Source: Meiothermus sp. Pnk-1
GTDB taxonomy: Bacteria; Deinococcota; Deinococci; Deinococcales; Thermaceae
DNA: 64,000 nt
Reading direction: 5' to 3'
Assembly: GCF_003226535.1 (NCBI RefSeq)
Contig: NZ_QKOB01000002.1
Span: 1-64,000 of the forward strand
Numbering within the stretch: the stretch's first letter is position 1; each line of letters opens with the position of its first letter. The position numbers and the translations under genes were made by a program. A model generated the notes under the pieces. That model ran no database searches. It saw only the letters and a list, made by a program, of their open reading frames with translations, and had not been told where the DNA came from. Below are positions 48,701 through 57,886 of this stretch, piece by piece.

Positions 48701-48707
48701 AACGATG
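48701..48707. repeat. target-site duplication, left copy
   Basis: AACGATG directly left of the IS end; identical to 49838-49844. Confidence 0.85.
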
Positions 48708-49837
48708 CAGGCTTTTATCACGACCCCTGAATGAGCTGGAGTAGGGGATGGGGATCAACGGAGAACCTCCTCACCGAGCGCAACACCGGCCACCCTTTGA
48801 GGTGCAAGAGGCTCAGGATGACGTCCCGCAAGTACATCAACCCCGCCGCTCCCTTGCGGCTGCGGGAAGCGTCTTCCCCAAAGACCGTGTCCCGCTTGTG
48901 GTGTAGACGGTTCTCCACCCCCCAGTGGCCCCGCCATAGGGCATAAAGCTCCCTCGCCGAAGCCCCCAGGCTGGTCAGGGCATAAGCCGCCTCTTCCCGC
49001 ACCTCCCCGGTGGCCTTGCACACCACCTTCCGCCGCATCCGCAAGGCCAGCCGTGAACCTCGCCAGCCGCTCACCTCCTCGGGCATGGGCAGGGCCTCCA
49101 GGTGCCATGTCCAGAGCGCTCCACCCCGCACCTCATGCCAAAGGTGGCGATCAGTCGCCGCACTCCATAAGCTCCTTGAGCTCCGCTTGATTGGCCTTGA
49201 CGCTCAGCAGGTAACCCCCTTTTGCTCCACCACCGCCCCCGCCACCTCCGGCGCGCACAAACCGGCATCCCCGGTCAGCACCCAAGCCACCTCCAGCCCC
49301 TCCATCCGCACCAAAAGCCCCCGGACTGCCGTGGCCTCCCCGGAAACGACCTCTTGGCCCCCCAGGGAGAGCCCCAGCCCCTGCACCAGGGCCGAGAGGA
49401 AGACCAGGGCTTCCTCCCCCCGTCGGACCCTTCGGGTACCCCGAAGGTGTTTCCCGTCGGCGGCGATGGCCAGGGGACCTTCGTGACCCAGGGCTCGCCC
49501 CACGTCTTGAGCCCAGGAGAGCAAGGCCTGTTGTAGGGGCTCTAGCCCCTCGCTTAGCGCCCAGAAGAAGCGGTAGAGGGTGGCTTGGGCGGGGAGCTGG
49601 CGCTCTCCCTGGCAGGTACGGATACCCACCTGGTCCAGCAAGAAGCTTGCCTGGTCGTTGACCCACTGGCTGATGGCCAGGATGTTGTTCCGTCCTGAAC
49701 CCACGGCGAGTAGGCAGATCAGCAGCAGGTCCTGCCAGCGGTATCGTGTCTTCAGGTGTTCGCGGGGATCGGGGACCTGAGCCAGGTAGGGCAGGGGGCT
49801 AAGTATTGGGGTCATAGGACCTCATGATAAAAGCCTG
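48708..49837 (-). mobile_element. insertion sequence, ISAs1-like, 1130 bp
   Basis: Ends are inverted repeats: CAGGCTTTTATCACGA at 48708-48723 and, complemented, CAGGCTTTTATCATGA at 49837-49822 (15 of 16). A 7-bp target duplication AACGATG flanks it. It carries one DDE transposase gene on the minus strand that fills nearly all of it. The exact duplication suggests fairly recent insertion, between the SDR gene and pspA. Confidence 0.92.
48718..49815 (-). pseudogene. ISAs1-family transposase, frameshifted
   Basis: The first part (49815-49204, 203 residues) has RYRWQDLLLICLLAVGSG, IAADGKHLRG and LTGDAGLCAPEV, then hits a stop at KGVTC. One frame away the sequence reads KGGYLLSVKANQAELKEL, then the original frame resumes as WHLEALPMPEEV and ends with YALWRGHWGVENRLHHKRDT and FGEDASRSRKGAAGLMYLRD. 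So there is a -1 shift at AAAAGGGGG (~49215) and a compensating shift within ~55 bases. DDE residues are recognisable. As written it is not a functional single ORF. Confidence 0.85.
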
Positions 49838-49844
49838 AACGATG
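49838..49844. repeat. target-site duplication, right copy
   Basis: AACGATG directly right of the IS end; identical to 48701-48707. Confidence 0.85.
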
Positions 49845-49851
49845 GGCCATT

Positions 49852-49882
49852 TTGCCCTGGCCCTGGGTTCTAGCGGTATACT
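49852..49882 (+). promoter_or_regulatory. pspA promoter candidate
   Basis: -10 TATACT (49877-49882) with a weak -35 TTGCCC (49852-49857, spacer 19). It begins eight bases right of the IS target duplication. Confidence 0.4.
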
Positions 49883-49904
49883 GAACGCCTAGGGGAGGGA
49901 ACAA

Positions 49905-50567
49905 ATGGGAATTGTCGACCGCCTTTCTCGGCTCATTCGCGCCAACATCAACGATCTGATTCGGCGAGCCGAAGACCCGGAGAAGATCATCGAACAAGCC
50001 CTAGAGGATATGCGCTCGGCCTTGCGTGAGGCCCGGGTAGAAGTCGCCGAGGCCATGGCCGAGCTAAAAAAACTCGAGCGCGACCAGCAAAACTACAACG
50101 AGCAAGTCGCCGCTTGGGAGAGCAAGGCCGCCGAGGCCCTGCGCGCCGGCAGGGAAGACCTGGCCCGCGAAGCCCTCAAGCGCAAGCAGCAAGCCCAGAC
50201 GCTCTCCGATGGCTTCCTCCAGCAGATCACCCAGCAGCGCAACGTGGTGGACCAGCTGATGACCCAGCTCAAAGCGCTGGAGGCCAAGATCCAGGAGGCC
50301 GAGAGCAAAAAAGCCCTGCTGATCGCGCGCAAGAAGGGGGTGGAAGCCGCCGAGGCGGTGCGCCGCATGGACTCCAAAGTGGACGCCCACGCCGCCGTGC
50401 AGGCCTTCGAGGAGATGGAAAACCGCATTCAGGCCATGGAGGACAAGCACGCCGCCCTTACCGAGATGGACAAGAGCGATATCGACAAGCAGCTCGAGGA
50501 GCTGGGCTCCGACAAAGCCGTAGACGAGGACTTGGCCCGCCTTAAGAAGCAGCTGGGAATAAGCTGA
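49905..50567 (+). CDS. pspA: PspA/IM30 family protein
   Basis: A 220-residue, almost wholly helical ESCRT-III-like membrane-stress protein. It starts MGIVDRLSRLIRANINDLIRRAEDPEKIIEQAL, the family's amphipathic helix and first coiled coil, and ends DLARLKKQLGIS. It stabilises damaged inner membrane. Shine-Dalgarno GGGGAGGG five bases from the ATG. It is followed by a membrane coiled-coil gene. No pspF/sigma-54 elements are seen, so regulation differs from the enteric system. Confidence 0.95.
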   Translation: MGIVDRLSRLIRANINDLIRRAEDPEKIIEQALEDMRSALREARVEVAEAMAELKKLERDQQNYNEQVAAWESKAAEALRAGREDLAREALKRKQQAQTLSDGFLQQITQQRNVVDQLMTQLKALEAKIQEAESKKALLIARKKGVEAAEAVRRMDSKVDAHAAVQAFEEMENRIQAMEDKHAALTEMDKSDIDKQLEELGSDKAVDEDLARLKKQLGIS

Positions 50568-50641
50568 GCCTTTTGCAAGGGTCGTGGGGGGCGCCGTAAG
50601 CCCCGAACAGCGGAGGGGGCAGCCACCTTCTCTTCGACCTT

Positions 50642-51091
50642 ATGATCGCGCTTCTCGAGGTGCTGATCCTTATCGCCATAGTGGCAGCGGTGCTGTATTT
50701 CCTATGGCCCGGTGCGTCCTCCACCGAAGCAGAGCGGCTCCACCGGGTGTTGAGCGAACTTCGGCGGCAGCGGCGGGTGTTCAAGGCGGCTCTGGCGAAG
50801 CCCCTCGAGGAGGCTATAGCGTACGGCCTCGAGCTGCGCAAGCTCCTCCCGCGCATCGCAGAGCTGGAGCGGCTGCTGGGCCGAGAGGGCCTCGAGCCGG
50901 CTACGATCCGACGGCTCGAGGCTCACCGGGAGGCCCTTAGACACACCTACGAGGAGGGGGTAGGCTTCCTGGAGAACTTCAGCGCCGAGCTGGTGTTGTG
51001 GCAAGGTCCACAGACGCCAGAGGGCCTCAGCCACCTGCAAGACCTGCGCGCTGCTTTGCGCGAGGCGCTAAACCAGGACTCGCCACAGTAG
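50642..51091 (+). CDS. single-helix membrane protein with coiled coil
   Basis: A 149-residue protein: an N-terminal membrane helix (MIALLEVLILIAIVAAVLYFLW) and a long charged helical part (ERLHRVLSELRRQRRVFKAAL, RRLEAHREALRHTYEEG). No family recognised. It follows pspA by 74 bases on the same strand, so it may be a membrane partner of PspA; this is inference from position only. Confidence 0.65.
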   Translation: MIALLEVLILIAIVAAVLYFLWPGASSTEAERLHRVLSELRRQRRVFKAALAKPLEEAIAYGLELRKLLPRIAELERLLGREGLEPATIRRLEAHREALRHTYEEGVGFLENFSAELVLWQGPQTPEGLSHLQDLRAALREALNQDSPQ

Positions 51092-51167
51092 TCCTCTCGG
51101 CCACCCGGGATGGATTCGTGCGGGTTTCACCCGTTTCAGCAACGGATACAGGTAAACTCAGAAAGCG

Positions 51168-51824
51168 ATGAGACCCTACTGGGCCGTATTCTTGTTGGTC
51201 GCCTTGGCGGCTTGCGCTCCCTCTGCCACCACGCCCTCCACGGTTCAAGCACGAATAGAGGCCCCGGTTAGCTTTTATCCGAGCGAGGTCGGGCTCGAGT
51301 GGACCTATCAGCCCCAAGGGGCCCGCAGCGACGAACCTCCGTACAGGCTCAGCGCGCTGGGAACCGGCAGCTTCGCAGGGGAGGCCGCCCTGCGCTTTCG
51401 CTTTAGCGGGCGGGGCCAGGACCGGATCTACTACCGGCGAATCGGACCGGATGGGGTGCAGCTTTTGGGCTTCGAAGAGAACATCACCCAGACCCGGGTG
51501 CGCTTCAATCCGCCCCTCCAGGAATACCCCCCGGAAAGCAACCTGAAGCTTGGCGCCACCTGGGGCGGGAAGACCAGCTTTGTGACCACCCTCACCGTAC
51601 AGAACAACGCCCGGATCGCCGAGGATAGCCTCGAGTACACCTACACGGTGGCCGGAGAAAGCGAGTTTAGCACCACGGCCGGGAAGTTCAAAGGCTATCG
51701 CATCAACCTCGACCTCAAGGATAGCGCAGGCCACCTAGAGCGTTACGAGATCTGGTTCGTACCCCACGTGGGCGAGGTGCGCACCCGCGAGGGGTTATTG
51801 TTGGTGGAACGGAATTTCAAGTAG
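51168..51824 (+). CDS. lipoprotein, unknown
   Basis: A 218-residue lipoprotein; lipobox LVALAAC at residues 10-16 (MRPYWAVFLLVALAACAPS). The mature part is beta-rich (VGLEWTYQPQG, YTYTVAGESEFSTTAGKFKG, YEIWFVPHVGEVRTREG), reminiscent of outer-membrane-associated DUF3108-like folds, but no firm assignment. It probably has its own promoter (TAAACT nine bases before the ATG). Confidence 0.75.
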   Translation: MRPYWAVFLLVALAACAPSATTPSTVQARIEAPVSFYPSEVGLEWTYQPQGARSDEPPYRLSALGTGSFAGEAALRFRFSGRGQDRIYYRRIGPDGVQLLGFEENITQTRVRFNPPLQEYPPESNLKLGATWGGKTSFVTTLTVQNNARIAEDSLEYTYTVAGESEFSTTAGKFKGYRINLDLKDSAGHLERYEIWFVPHVGEVRTREGLLLVERNFK

Positions 51825-51910
51825 GCCTCACCCGAGTTTGTTGGGGCTAAAACACTTTCACAGCGCGCAAACCGTCTAGAGTCAAGGATAAGTCATCCCG
51901 GAGGCCACAC

Positions 51911-53776
51911 GTGGTTTTAGACAAGGTGGATAGCCCTCGAGACCTCAAGACCCTCAGCGAAGAGGAACTTTTAGCCCTGGCCCAAGAACTCCGCAGCGAG
52001 ATCATCCGGGTGTGCGCCCAAAACGGCGGGCACCTGGCCTCCTCGCTGGGGGCGGTGGAGCTCATCGTGGCGCTGCACCGGGTCTTCGACTCGCCCAAAG
52101 ACCGCATCCTCTTCGACGTGGGTCACCAAGCCTACGCGCACAAGCTCCTCACCGGGCGCAAAGAGCTCTTCCACACCATCCGCCAGGACGGGGGCCTCTC
52201 CGGTTTCACCAAGGTCAGCGAGTCGGAGCACGACGCCATCACCGTGGGCCACGCCAGCACCTCGCTGGCCAATGCCCTGGGTATGGCCATCGCCCGCGAT
52301 ACCCTGGGCCAGGATTATCACATCGTCAGCGTCATCGGCGACGGCGCGCTCACCGGGGGCATGGCCCTGGCTGCGCTCAACGTGATCGGCGAGCAGCGGC
52401 GCAAGATGCTGATCATCCTCAACGACAACGAGATGTCGATCAGCGAGAACGTGGGGGCCCTGAACCGCTATTTCAAGGAGTTTCAGATCAAGAAGTGGGT
52501 GCAGGACACCCAGAAGTGGGGCCGGGACGTTTTGGAGCACATCTCCCCGCGGCTTTTCAACCTCGTCGACCGGGCCAAGGAAGCCGCCAAGCTGGTGCTG
52601 CACCAGGAGAACCCCTTCTATGCCTGGGGCCTGCGCTACGTGGGGCCGGTGGACGGCCACGACCTCAAGGGCCTGGTTCACCTCCTACAGGAGCTCAAGG
52701 AACTCGACGGCCCCACCATCTTGCACATCGCCACCCAGAAGGGCAAAGGCTACAAGGTGGCCGAGGCCGACCCCATCTACTGGCACGGCCCGCCCGGCTT
52801 CAACCCGGAAAAGCCCGAGAAGGTCTCCAAGGGCTACTCCTGGTCGGCGGCCTTCGGGGACGCGGTGACCGAGCTGGCCTACCTCGAGCCCCGCCTCTTC
52901 GTCATCACCCCGGCCATGCGCGAGGGCTCGGGGTTGGTGAGGTATTCCCAAACCCACCCCAGCCGCTACCTCGACACCGGCATCTGCGAGGACGTGGCCG
53001 CCACCACCGCGGCAGGCATGGCCCTGCGGGGCCTCAAGCCGGTGCTGGCGATCTACTCCACCTTCTTGCAGCGGGCCTACGACCAGGTGGTCCACGACAT
53101 CGCCATCGAAAGGCTGGGCGTGGTGCTCGCCATAGACCGCGCGGGCATCGTGGGCGGCGACGGCGCGACCCACAACGGGGTGTTCGACATCGCCTACCTG
53201 CGCACCGTCCCCAACGTGCAGATCGCGGCTCCTAAGGACGCCCTCGAGCTGCGGGCCATGCTCAAAAAAGCCCTCGAGCTCGGCGGCCCCGTGGCCATCC
53301 GCTACGCCCGAGACAACGTGGAAAAAGCCCCCGAGGGGAGCTGGCCCGAGATCGAGTGGGGCCGGTGGGAGGTGCTGAAAGAGGGCTCGAGGGCCTACGT
53401 CCTGGCCTTCGGCAAGACCCTCAAGTACGCCCTCGAGGCCGCGGGCGACCACCCCGAAGTCGGGGTGATCAACGCCCGCTTCCTCAAGCCGCTGGATCGG
53501 GAGATGCTCGAGCGGCTAGCATTAGAGGGCTACAAGCTCGTCACCGTGGAGGACCACCAGAAGATGGGCGGCTTCGGCTCAGCCGTGCTCGAGGCCCTGA
53601 ACGAGCTGGGCCTCAAGCCGGACATCCGGGTGCTGGGCCTGCCCGACCGGTTCTTCGACCACGGCTCGATCGCCCGGTTGCATAAAGAAGCCGGAATTGA
53701 CGCAGGGGCGATTCTCCAGGCCCTGGCGGAGATGGGGGTGGCCCCCAAACCCCCGGCATTGGACAGCAAGCGCTAA
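51911..53776 (+). CDS. dxs: 1-deoxy-D-xylulose-5-phosphate synthase
   Basis: A 621-residue thiamin-diphosphate enzyme condensing pyruvate and glyceraldehyde-3-phosphate, entry point of the MEP isoprenoid pathway and source of DXP for thiamin. The TPP motif is [20 protein letters not shown]...[10 protein letters not shown]; also [21 protein letters not shown] and the transketolase C-terminal block. GTG start with GGAGG six bases upstream. It links functionally to thiG and to the prenyl synthase in this window. Confidence 0.97.
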   Translation: MVLDKVDSPRDLKTLSEEELLALAQELRSEIIRVCAQNGGHLASSLGAVELIVALHRVFDSPKDRILFDVGHQAYAHKLLTGRKELFHTIRQDGGLSGFTKVSESEHDAITVGHASTSLANALGMAIARDTLGQDYHIVSVIGDGALTGGMALAALNVIGEQRRKMLIILNDNEMSISENVGALNRYFKEFQIKKWVQDTQKWGRDVLEHISPRLFNLVDRAKEAAKLVLHQENPFYAWGLRYVGPVDGHDLKGLVHLLQELKELDGPTILHIATQKGKGYKVAEADPIYWHGPPGFNPEKPEKVSKGYSWSAAFGDAVTELAYLEPRLFVITPAMREGSGLVRYSQTHPSRYLDTGICEDVAATTAAGMALRGLKPVLAIYSTFLQRAYDQVVHDIAIERLGVVLAIDRAGIVGGDGATHNGVFDIAYLRTVPNVQIAAPKDALELRAMLKKALELGGPVAIRYARDNVEKAPEGSWPEIEWGRWEVLKEGSRAYVLAFGKTLKYALEAAGDHPEVGVINARFLKPLDREMLERLALEGYKLVTVEDHQKMGGFGSAVLEALNELGLKPDIRVLGLPDRFFDHGSIARLHKEAGIDAGAILQALAEMGVAPKPPALDSKR

Positions 53777-53790
53777 CGGGCGAAGCGCTG

Positions 53791-54431
53791 ATGCGAGTTC
53801 TCCCCCTCGCCGCCAATGCCTATTTGCTCGATACCCCCCAAGGTTCGCTTTTGGTGGATACGGGGATTCCCTGGGAGGGCCGCAAGCTGCTGCGCCTCCT
53901 CGCACCGACCCCGCCCGCCGCGGTGCTGCTTACCCATCACCACCTGGACCACGTGGGGGGGCCTGGAGGCTATGGCAGAAATACCGCATGCCGGTTTATG
54001 CCCATCCCCTCGACATTCCCTACATCAGCGGGGCTCGCCGCCGCCCGCCCTTCCCGCCGCTTCCCTGGTTGGGGGACCGCATCGCCAACAGCGCCGCTCC
54101 CCTACCCGAAGAGGCCCTCACCCCCGTAGAGGAAGGATCGGACGTAATGGGGTGGAAGGTGGTGCACCTACCGGGCCACACCGCGGGCCAGATCGGGCTG
54201 CTCAAAGACCGGGTGCTGATTGCAGCCGACGCCCTGCGGGTGGGAGCCAAAGGGCCGCGCGTTCCGCCGCCTATAGTCAATGCCGACACTGCGCAAGCCA
54301 AGCGGACGGTAGGCAAGATCGCCGCCCTCGAGGCCCGAGAGATCTACGTTGGGCATGGCCCCCCGACCACCCTCGAGGCGGTCATAGACCTGGCCCGAAG
54401 GCTGGGGGTGATCGCTAGCCCATCGCCCTGA
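53791..54431 (+). pseudogene. metallo-beta-lactamase-fold hydrolase, frameshifted at G7
   Basis: The N-terminal part (VLPLAANAYLLDTPQGSLLVDTGIPW ... VLLTHHHLDHVGG) holds the HxHxDH-type zinc motif as HHHLDH. At the seven-G run 53955-53961 the frame breaks; one further G would rejoin it to AWRLWQKYRMPVYAHP and VVHLPGHTAGQIGLL, which continues to YVGHGPPTTLEAV. Joined, it would be a ~213-residue glyoxalase-II-like hydrolase. Either a sequencing or assembly error in the homopolymer or a real (possibly variable) frameshift. It follows dxs by 14 bases. Confidence 0.85.
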
Positions 54432-54459
54432 TCGGCCTCAAGCCGTCGAAGCATATATC

Positions 54460-54487
54460 TTTGCATTTTTGCAAATCGTGCTATAAT
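54460..54487 (+). promoter_or_regulatory. strong promoter just before a terminator
   Basis: -35 TTTGCA (54460-54465), 16-base spacer, consensus -10 TATAAT (54482-54487). A terminator begins 11 bases later. Confidence 0.5.
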
Positions 54488-54497
54488 GCTTTTTGTC

Positions 54498-54521
54498 AGC
54501 GGGCGAGAAGCCCGTTTTTTT
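54498..54521 (+). terminator. intrinsic terminator
   Basis: Stem AGCGGGC (54498-54504), loop GAGAA, GCCCGTT (54510-54516), run of seven T (54515-54521). It can end the dxs transcript, and would also end any RNA begun at the TATAAT just upstream, giving a ~30-base RNA. Confidence 0.85.
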
Positions 54522-54553
54522 GTTGGGATGCGAGGAGAGCGCCGACGACGCCC

Positions 54554-54994
54554 CTAAAACCGCAGCCAAGGCCGCCACCAAGGAATCGCCAGCAGGATCA
54601 AAAGCGTGCTGAGCCCGTAGAAGAGCAGGGCTTGGCGGTGTTTGAGGACATCGGTGGCCGCCCGGCGCACCCGGGCATTCCCGACATGGGCCAGGATCGC
54701 CGCAGCGAGCATGACCACCGGATGCTCGGCCAGGAAGAAGCGGAGTCCGGGGTTTTGCATGGCAGCTCCCAGGTTGGCCCAGGCGTTTTGCATCAGCGGG
54801 CTGAAGGCGAGCAGCAAAATGCCCAGCAGGAGCTGCAGGTCCACCGTGCTGGTGAAGGCTACCCCCGCCATCCGATCCAAGGCCTGGTACCTCCCTGAGC
54901 GCAGGCCCCGCCAGGAGCGCCAGAGGACATACACCGTCGCGATCAGGACCAACCAGCGGGTGAAGTTGTGCAGCGCAAGGATGAGATCGTACAT
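54554..54994 (-). CDS. four-helix membrane protein, unknown
   Basis: A 146-residue integral membrane protein with about four helices (WLVLIATVYVLW; TVDLQLLLGILLLAFSPLM; AEHPVVMLAAAILAHVG; LLFYGLSTLLILLAIPWW). Histidines occur in or near helices (LHNFTRW, AEHPV, LAHVG), which could ligate heme or metal, but no family was recognised. TACATT is six bases before the ATG at 54994 (55006-55001), so the start is well supported. Confidence 0.75.
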   Translation of the reverse strand: MYDLILALHNFTRWLVLIATVYVLWRSWRGLRSGRYQALDRMAGVAFTSTVDLQLLLGILLLAFSPLMQNAWANLGAAMQNPGLRFFLAEHPVVMLAAAILAHVGNARVRRAATDVLKHRQALLFYGLSTLLILLAIPWWRPWLRF

Positions 54995-55031
54995 GGGCTC
55001 AATGTAAGGCATGGCCGGTCCGCCCATTGAG

Positions 55032-56645
55032 CTATCGGCCTCTATAACCCGGCCCGCGCACGAAACGCCCGGGCAGTGCCCCGGTGTGGCTCCCGTCCTC
55101 GATGACCCGCACCCCGTTCACGAAAACCTGATGGATGCCGAGGGGCAGCCGATGGGGCTCTTCGAAGGTGGCGGTGTCGGCTACGGTCATGGGATCAAAG
55201 AGCACCAGGTCGGCGTAGAAGCCGGGAATGATCCTCCCGCGATCGCGGATGCCGAGGCGGCTAGCGACCGCGCCGGTCATCTTGCGAATGGCGTCCTCGA
55301 GGCCTATCAGCCCCTCCTCGCGCACGTACTTGCGCAAGATTCGAGGATAGGTGCCATAGGCCCGGGGGTGAACCGGGGTGGCCGCGGTCGCCGGGTCGAG
55401 CCCGCCGGCATCGGAGGAGAACTTGATCCAGGGCTGCTGTACCTGCAGGCGCAGGTTGTCCTCGGTCATGGTGAAGTAGAGGGTGCTGATGCGTTGGCGC
55501 TCGGACAGGAGCAGATCGATCACGCAGTCTACCCAATCCTGGCCGCGCATCTGGGCGATCTCCGAGAGCCGTTTGCCGATATAGATCCGGTTCTCCGGCC
55601 TGTAGAAGCCCACCGGCATGATGTCTTCGGCCCTGGAGGTGTTCATATCCCCGGTACCCTGTAAGACCTCCTGCTTGGCCCGGGCACGGGTGAGGGGGTT
55701 TTCCAGGTTCTCGAAGAATCTCCCGTCTGCCGCCAACCACGTCGGCAGGATCGCGTCCAACCCGGTCCCCGAGGCCGGGTAGGGGTACATGTTGGCGGTC
55801 ACGTCGAGCCCCTCTGCGCGGGCTCGGTTGATCCGCTCGATCACCTGGGGCATCTTGCTCCAGTTGCGCGAGCCCGAAGCCTTGAGGTGGTAGATCTCGG
55901 CGGGAAGATTGGCCCGCCGGGCGATCTCGAGCGTCTCTTCTACCCCCTCCAAAAGTCGGTCGCCCTCCGAGCGCATATGGGTGATGTAGATCCCACCGTA
56001 GCGAGCCACCACCCGGCATACCTCCACGATCTCATCGGTACCCACGAACTCGTCCGGCGGGTAGATGAGCGCGTAGGCCACCCCCATCGCCCCGTCCTGC
56101 ATGGCCTGGGCCATCACCTGACGCATGAGCTGGAGTTCCTCTGGGCTGGCCTGGCCCATGCGCATCCCACAGGCGTACTCGCGCAACGTCCCCCCCGCCA
56201 GGAAGGAGCCGATGTTGGGGGAGACCCGGCCCTCCATGTCCTCGAGCCAGTCGGAAAAGCGCCTCCAACCCTTGGCCCGTTCGCTCCACTGGTGGGCCTC
56301 GAGGCCGGTCCAACTTTGCGGGAAGGGGCGCTCGAGCTTCCCCCCAAAAGGGGCCGGCGTCCAACCCTCGCCCATGATCTCGGTGGTCACCCCTTGGGCG
56401 AGCTTGGAAAGGCAGCGCCCATCCTTCAATAACGAGAGGATCGAGTGGCTTTGGATGTCGATGAACCCCGGCGCGAGCACCAGGCCCTCAGCCCAGAGGA
56501 TCTCTCGCCCCGAAAGCTGTCCCGGCGGGGTGACGGCTGCGATTTTGTCCCCTATGATCCCTACATCGGCGTAGAACCAGGGGTTGCCGGTCCCGTCCAC
56601 CACACGAGCCCCTCGGATCACCCAATCGGCCTGAAGATGGTTCAT
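55032..56645 (-). CDS. N-acyl-D-amino-acid deacylase-like amidohydrolase
   Basis: A 537-residue amidohydrolase of the D-aminoacylase group: VIRGARVVDGTGNPWFYADVGI, GLVLAPGFIDIQSHS (Gln where the first metal His of DxHxH is common), GVTTEIMGEGWTPAP, YITHMRSEGDRLLEG, EIYHLKASGSRNWSKM and a C-terminal GRIIPGFYADLVLFDP. Likely hydrolyses N-acyl-D-amino acids or related amides; cytoplasmic. TATGCT six bases before the ATG (56657-56652). Confidence 0.9.
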   Translation of the reverse strand: MNHLQADWVIRGARVVDGTGNPWFYADVGIIGDKIAAVTPPGQLSGREILWAEGLVLAPGFIDIQSHSILSLLKDGRCLSKLAQGVTTEIMGEGWTPAPFGGKLERPFPQSWTGLEAHQWSERAKGWRRFSDWLEDMEGRVSPNIGSFLAGGTLREYACGMRMGQASPEELQLMRQVMAQAMQDGAMGVAYALIYPPDEFVGTDEIVEVCRVVARYGGIYITHMRSEGDRLLEGVEETLEIARRANLPAEIYHLKASGSRNWSKMPQVIERINRARAEGLDVTANMYPYPASGTGLDAILPTWLAADGRFFENLENPLTRARAKQEVLQGTGDMNTSRAEDIMPVGFYRPENRIYIGKRLSEIAQMRGQDWVDCVIDLLLSERQRISTLYFTMTEDNLRLQVQQPWIKFSSDAGGLDPATAATPVHPRAYGTYPRILRKYVREEGLIGLEDAIRKMTGAVASRLGIRDRGRIIPGFYADLVLFDPMTVADTATFEEPHRLPLGIHQVFVNGVRVIEDGSHTGALPGRFVRGPGYRGR

Positions 56646-56746
56646 GGGGCTAGCATACCGGCAATCCCCCTACTGACCCTGGCAGGGCGCAGCATTTGGG
56701 GCAGGGCAAGGACGATCTGCTTGTGGGGGTGATGGGATATAGAGCG

Positions 56747-57061
56747 CTACGAGGGATTACGTTGCTCGTTGAGCGTCGCCGCTATGATCCAGGCTTGGGC
56801 TTCTTCCTCGGTTTTGGTGGTATTGACCGGTGTATCGTCGCCTGTGCGCTTGTCCCAGATGCCGTAAGCCCGCCGGTCGAGGAGCAAGCGGTAGCCGTAG
56901 GGGGCCGCCCTGAGAAACTCCTCGAGTTCCACCCCTTCAGGCAAGTGCTCCTTCAGCCAGGCTTGAAACGCGGCCTCCCGTTTGCGGTTTACCCACAGGT
57001 TGACCAGGCCCAGTAGCCCCACCAACACAAAAAACGCCAGAAAAACGCCAACCACCGACAT
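56747..57061 (-). CDS. small membrane-anchored protein, unknown
   Basis: A 104-residue protein with an N-terminal helix (MSVVGVFLAFFVLVGLLGLVNLW) and a soluble domain (EEFLRAAPYGYRLLLDRRAYGIWDKRTGDD). No family recognised. It follows the zinc-ribbon protein gene by four bases on the same strand, implying cotranscription. Confidence 0.7.
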   Translation of the reverse strand: MSVVGVFLAFFVLVGLLGLVNLWVNRKREAAFQAWLKEHLPEGVELEEFLRAAPYGYRLLLDRRAYGIWDKRTGDDTPVNTTKTEEEAQAWIIAATLNEQRNPS

Positions 57062-57065
57062 AACG

Positions 57066-57788
57066 CTACTCGCCCTTCCACAGGATGCGTCCGCAGGCCG
57101 GGCAGCGCACCACCTTGCCAGACTGGATCACCTGCTGGGCCACGTGCATCGGGAGCTGCACGTTACAGGCTCCGCAGCGATACCCCGAACCACCCCGTAG
57201 CATCTTAGCGACCCCGGTTCCCTTGCGGGCTTTGCGGATGGACTCGTATTCGCGCACCAGGGTGGCCGGGATGCCGGCGGCGATTTGGTTGCGCTCGGTG
57301 AGCTTTTCCTGGTAGGTGGCCTCGAGCCTGGCGACGCGGGCCTCGTTGGCGGCCTCGAGCTCCTCCAGCCGGGGCCGCTCGGCCTCGAGCTCCGCCCTGA
57401 CCCGCGCCACCTCCCCCTCCAGCCGCTCGATCTCGTCGAGCAAAGGGAGCATGGCCTCCTCGAGCTCCTCGATCAGCCCTTTGAACTGCTGGATCACGTT
57501 TTCGTACTGGGTCTGTTCACGCGCACTCTGGGCGTTGCGCTGGCTCTCCTGGGCCTTGCTGCGCTTGGCGGTGAGGTCTTTGTGCTGGAGGTCGTTGCGG
57601 CTATATTCGAGGCGGGATTCCTGCAAGCGGTCCTGCAGCCCCTCTAGCTCATCCTGTAGCGCGATCCAGCGTTCACGGGCAGCCACCAGCTCTTCGGGGA
57701 TGCGGTCTTCTTCCTCTTTGATGCGATCCAGCTCGAGGTCCTTATCTTGTAGGTGGAAAAGCTGTGCCAAGGAGTCCGACCCGTTCAC
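57066..57788 (-). CDS. coiled-coil zinc-ribbon protein (CdsZ/DUF164 family)
   Basis: A 240-residue protein: a long coiled coil (~10-175, e.g. LEELEEAMLPLLDEIERLEGEV) capped by a C4 zinc ribbon (YRCGACNVQLP ... VRCPACGRILWKGE). Family members are widespread and implicated in division or nucleic-acid binding. GTG at 57788 with TAGACT seven bases upstream (57801-57796), leaderless. Confidence 0.88.
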   Translation of the reverse strand: MNGSDSLAQLFHLQDKDLELDRIKEEEDRIPEELVAARERWIALQDELEGLQDRLQESRLEYSRNDLQHKDLTAKRSKAQESQRNAQSAREQTQYENVIQQFKGLIEELEEAMLPLLDEIERLEGEVARVRAELEAERPRLEELEAANEARVARLEATYQEKLTERNQIAAGIPATLVREYESIRKARKGTGVAKMLRGGSGYRCGACNVQLPMHVAQQVIQSGKVVRCPACGRILWKGE

Positions 57789-57886
57789 AAACCTTAGTCT
57801 AACATTAGTCCAAGCCCTATCTCGGCCGAAGCGGCTACTTAGCGACGCCCCGGTTCGTTGGCCATCGCAGCGGCCGGCCAGGCTTC

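Noticed and set aside
48718-49131. A separate 137-residue protein downstream of the transposase start
   Set aside because: It is the C-terminal part of the same frameshifted transposase, carrying the final catalytic-region motifs.
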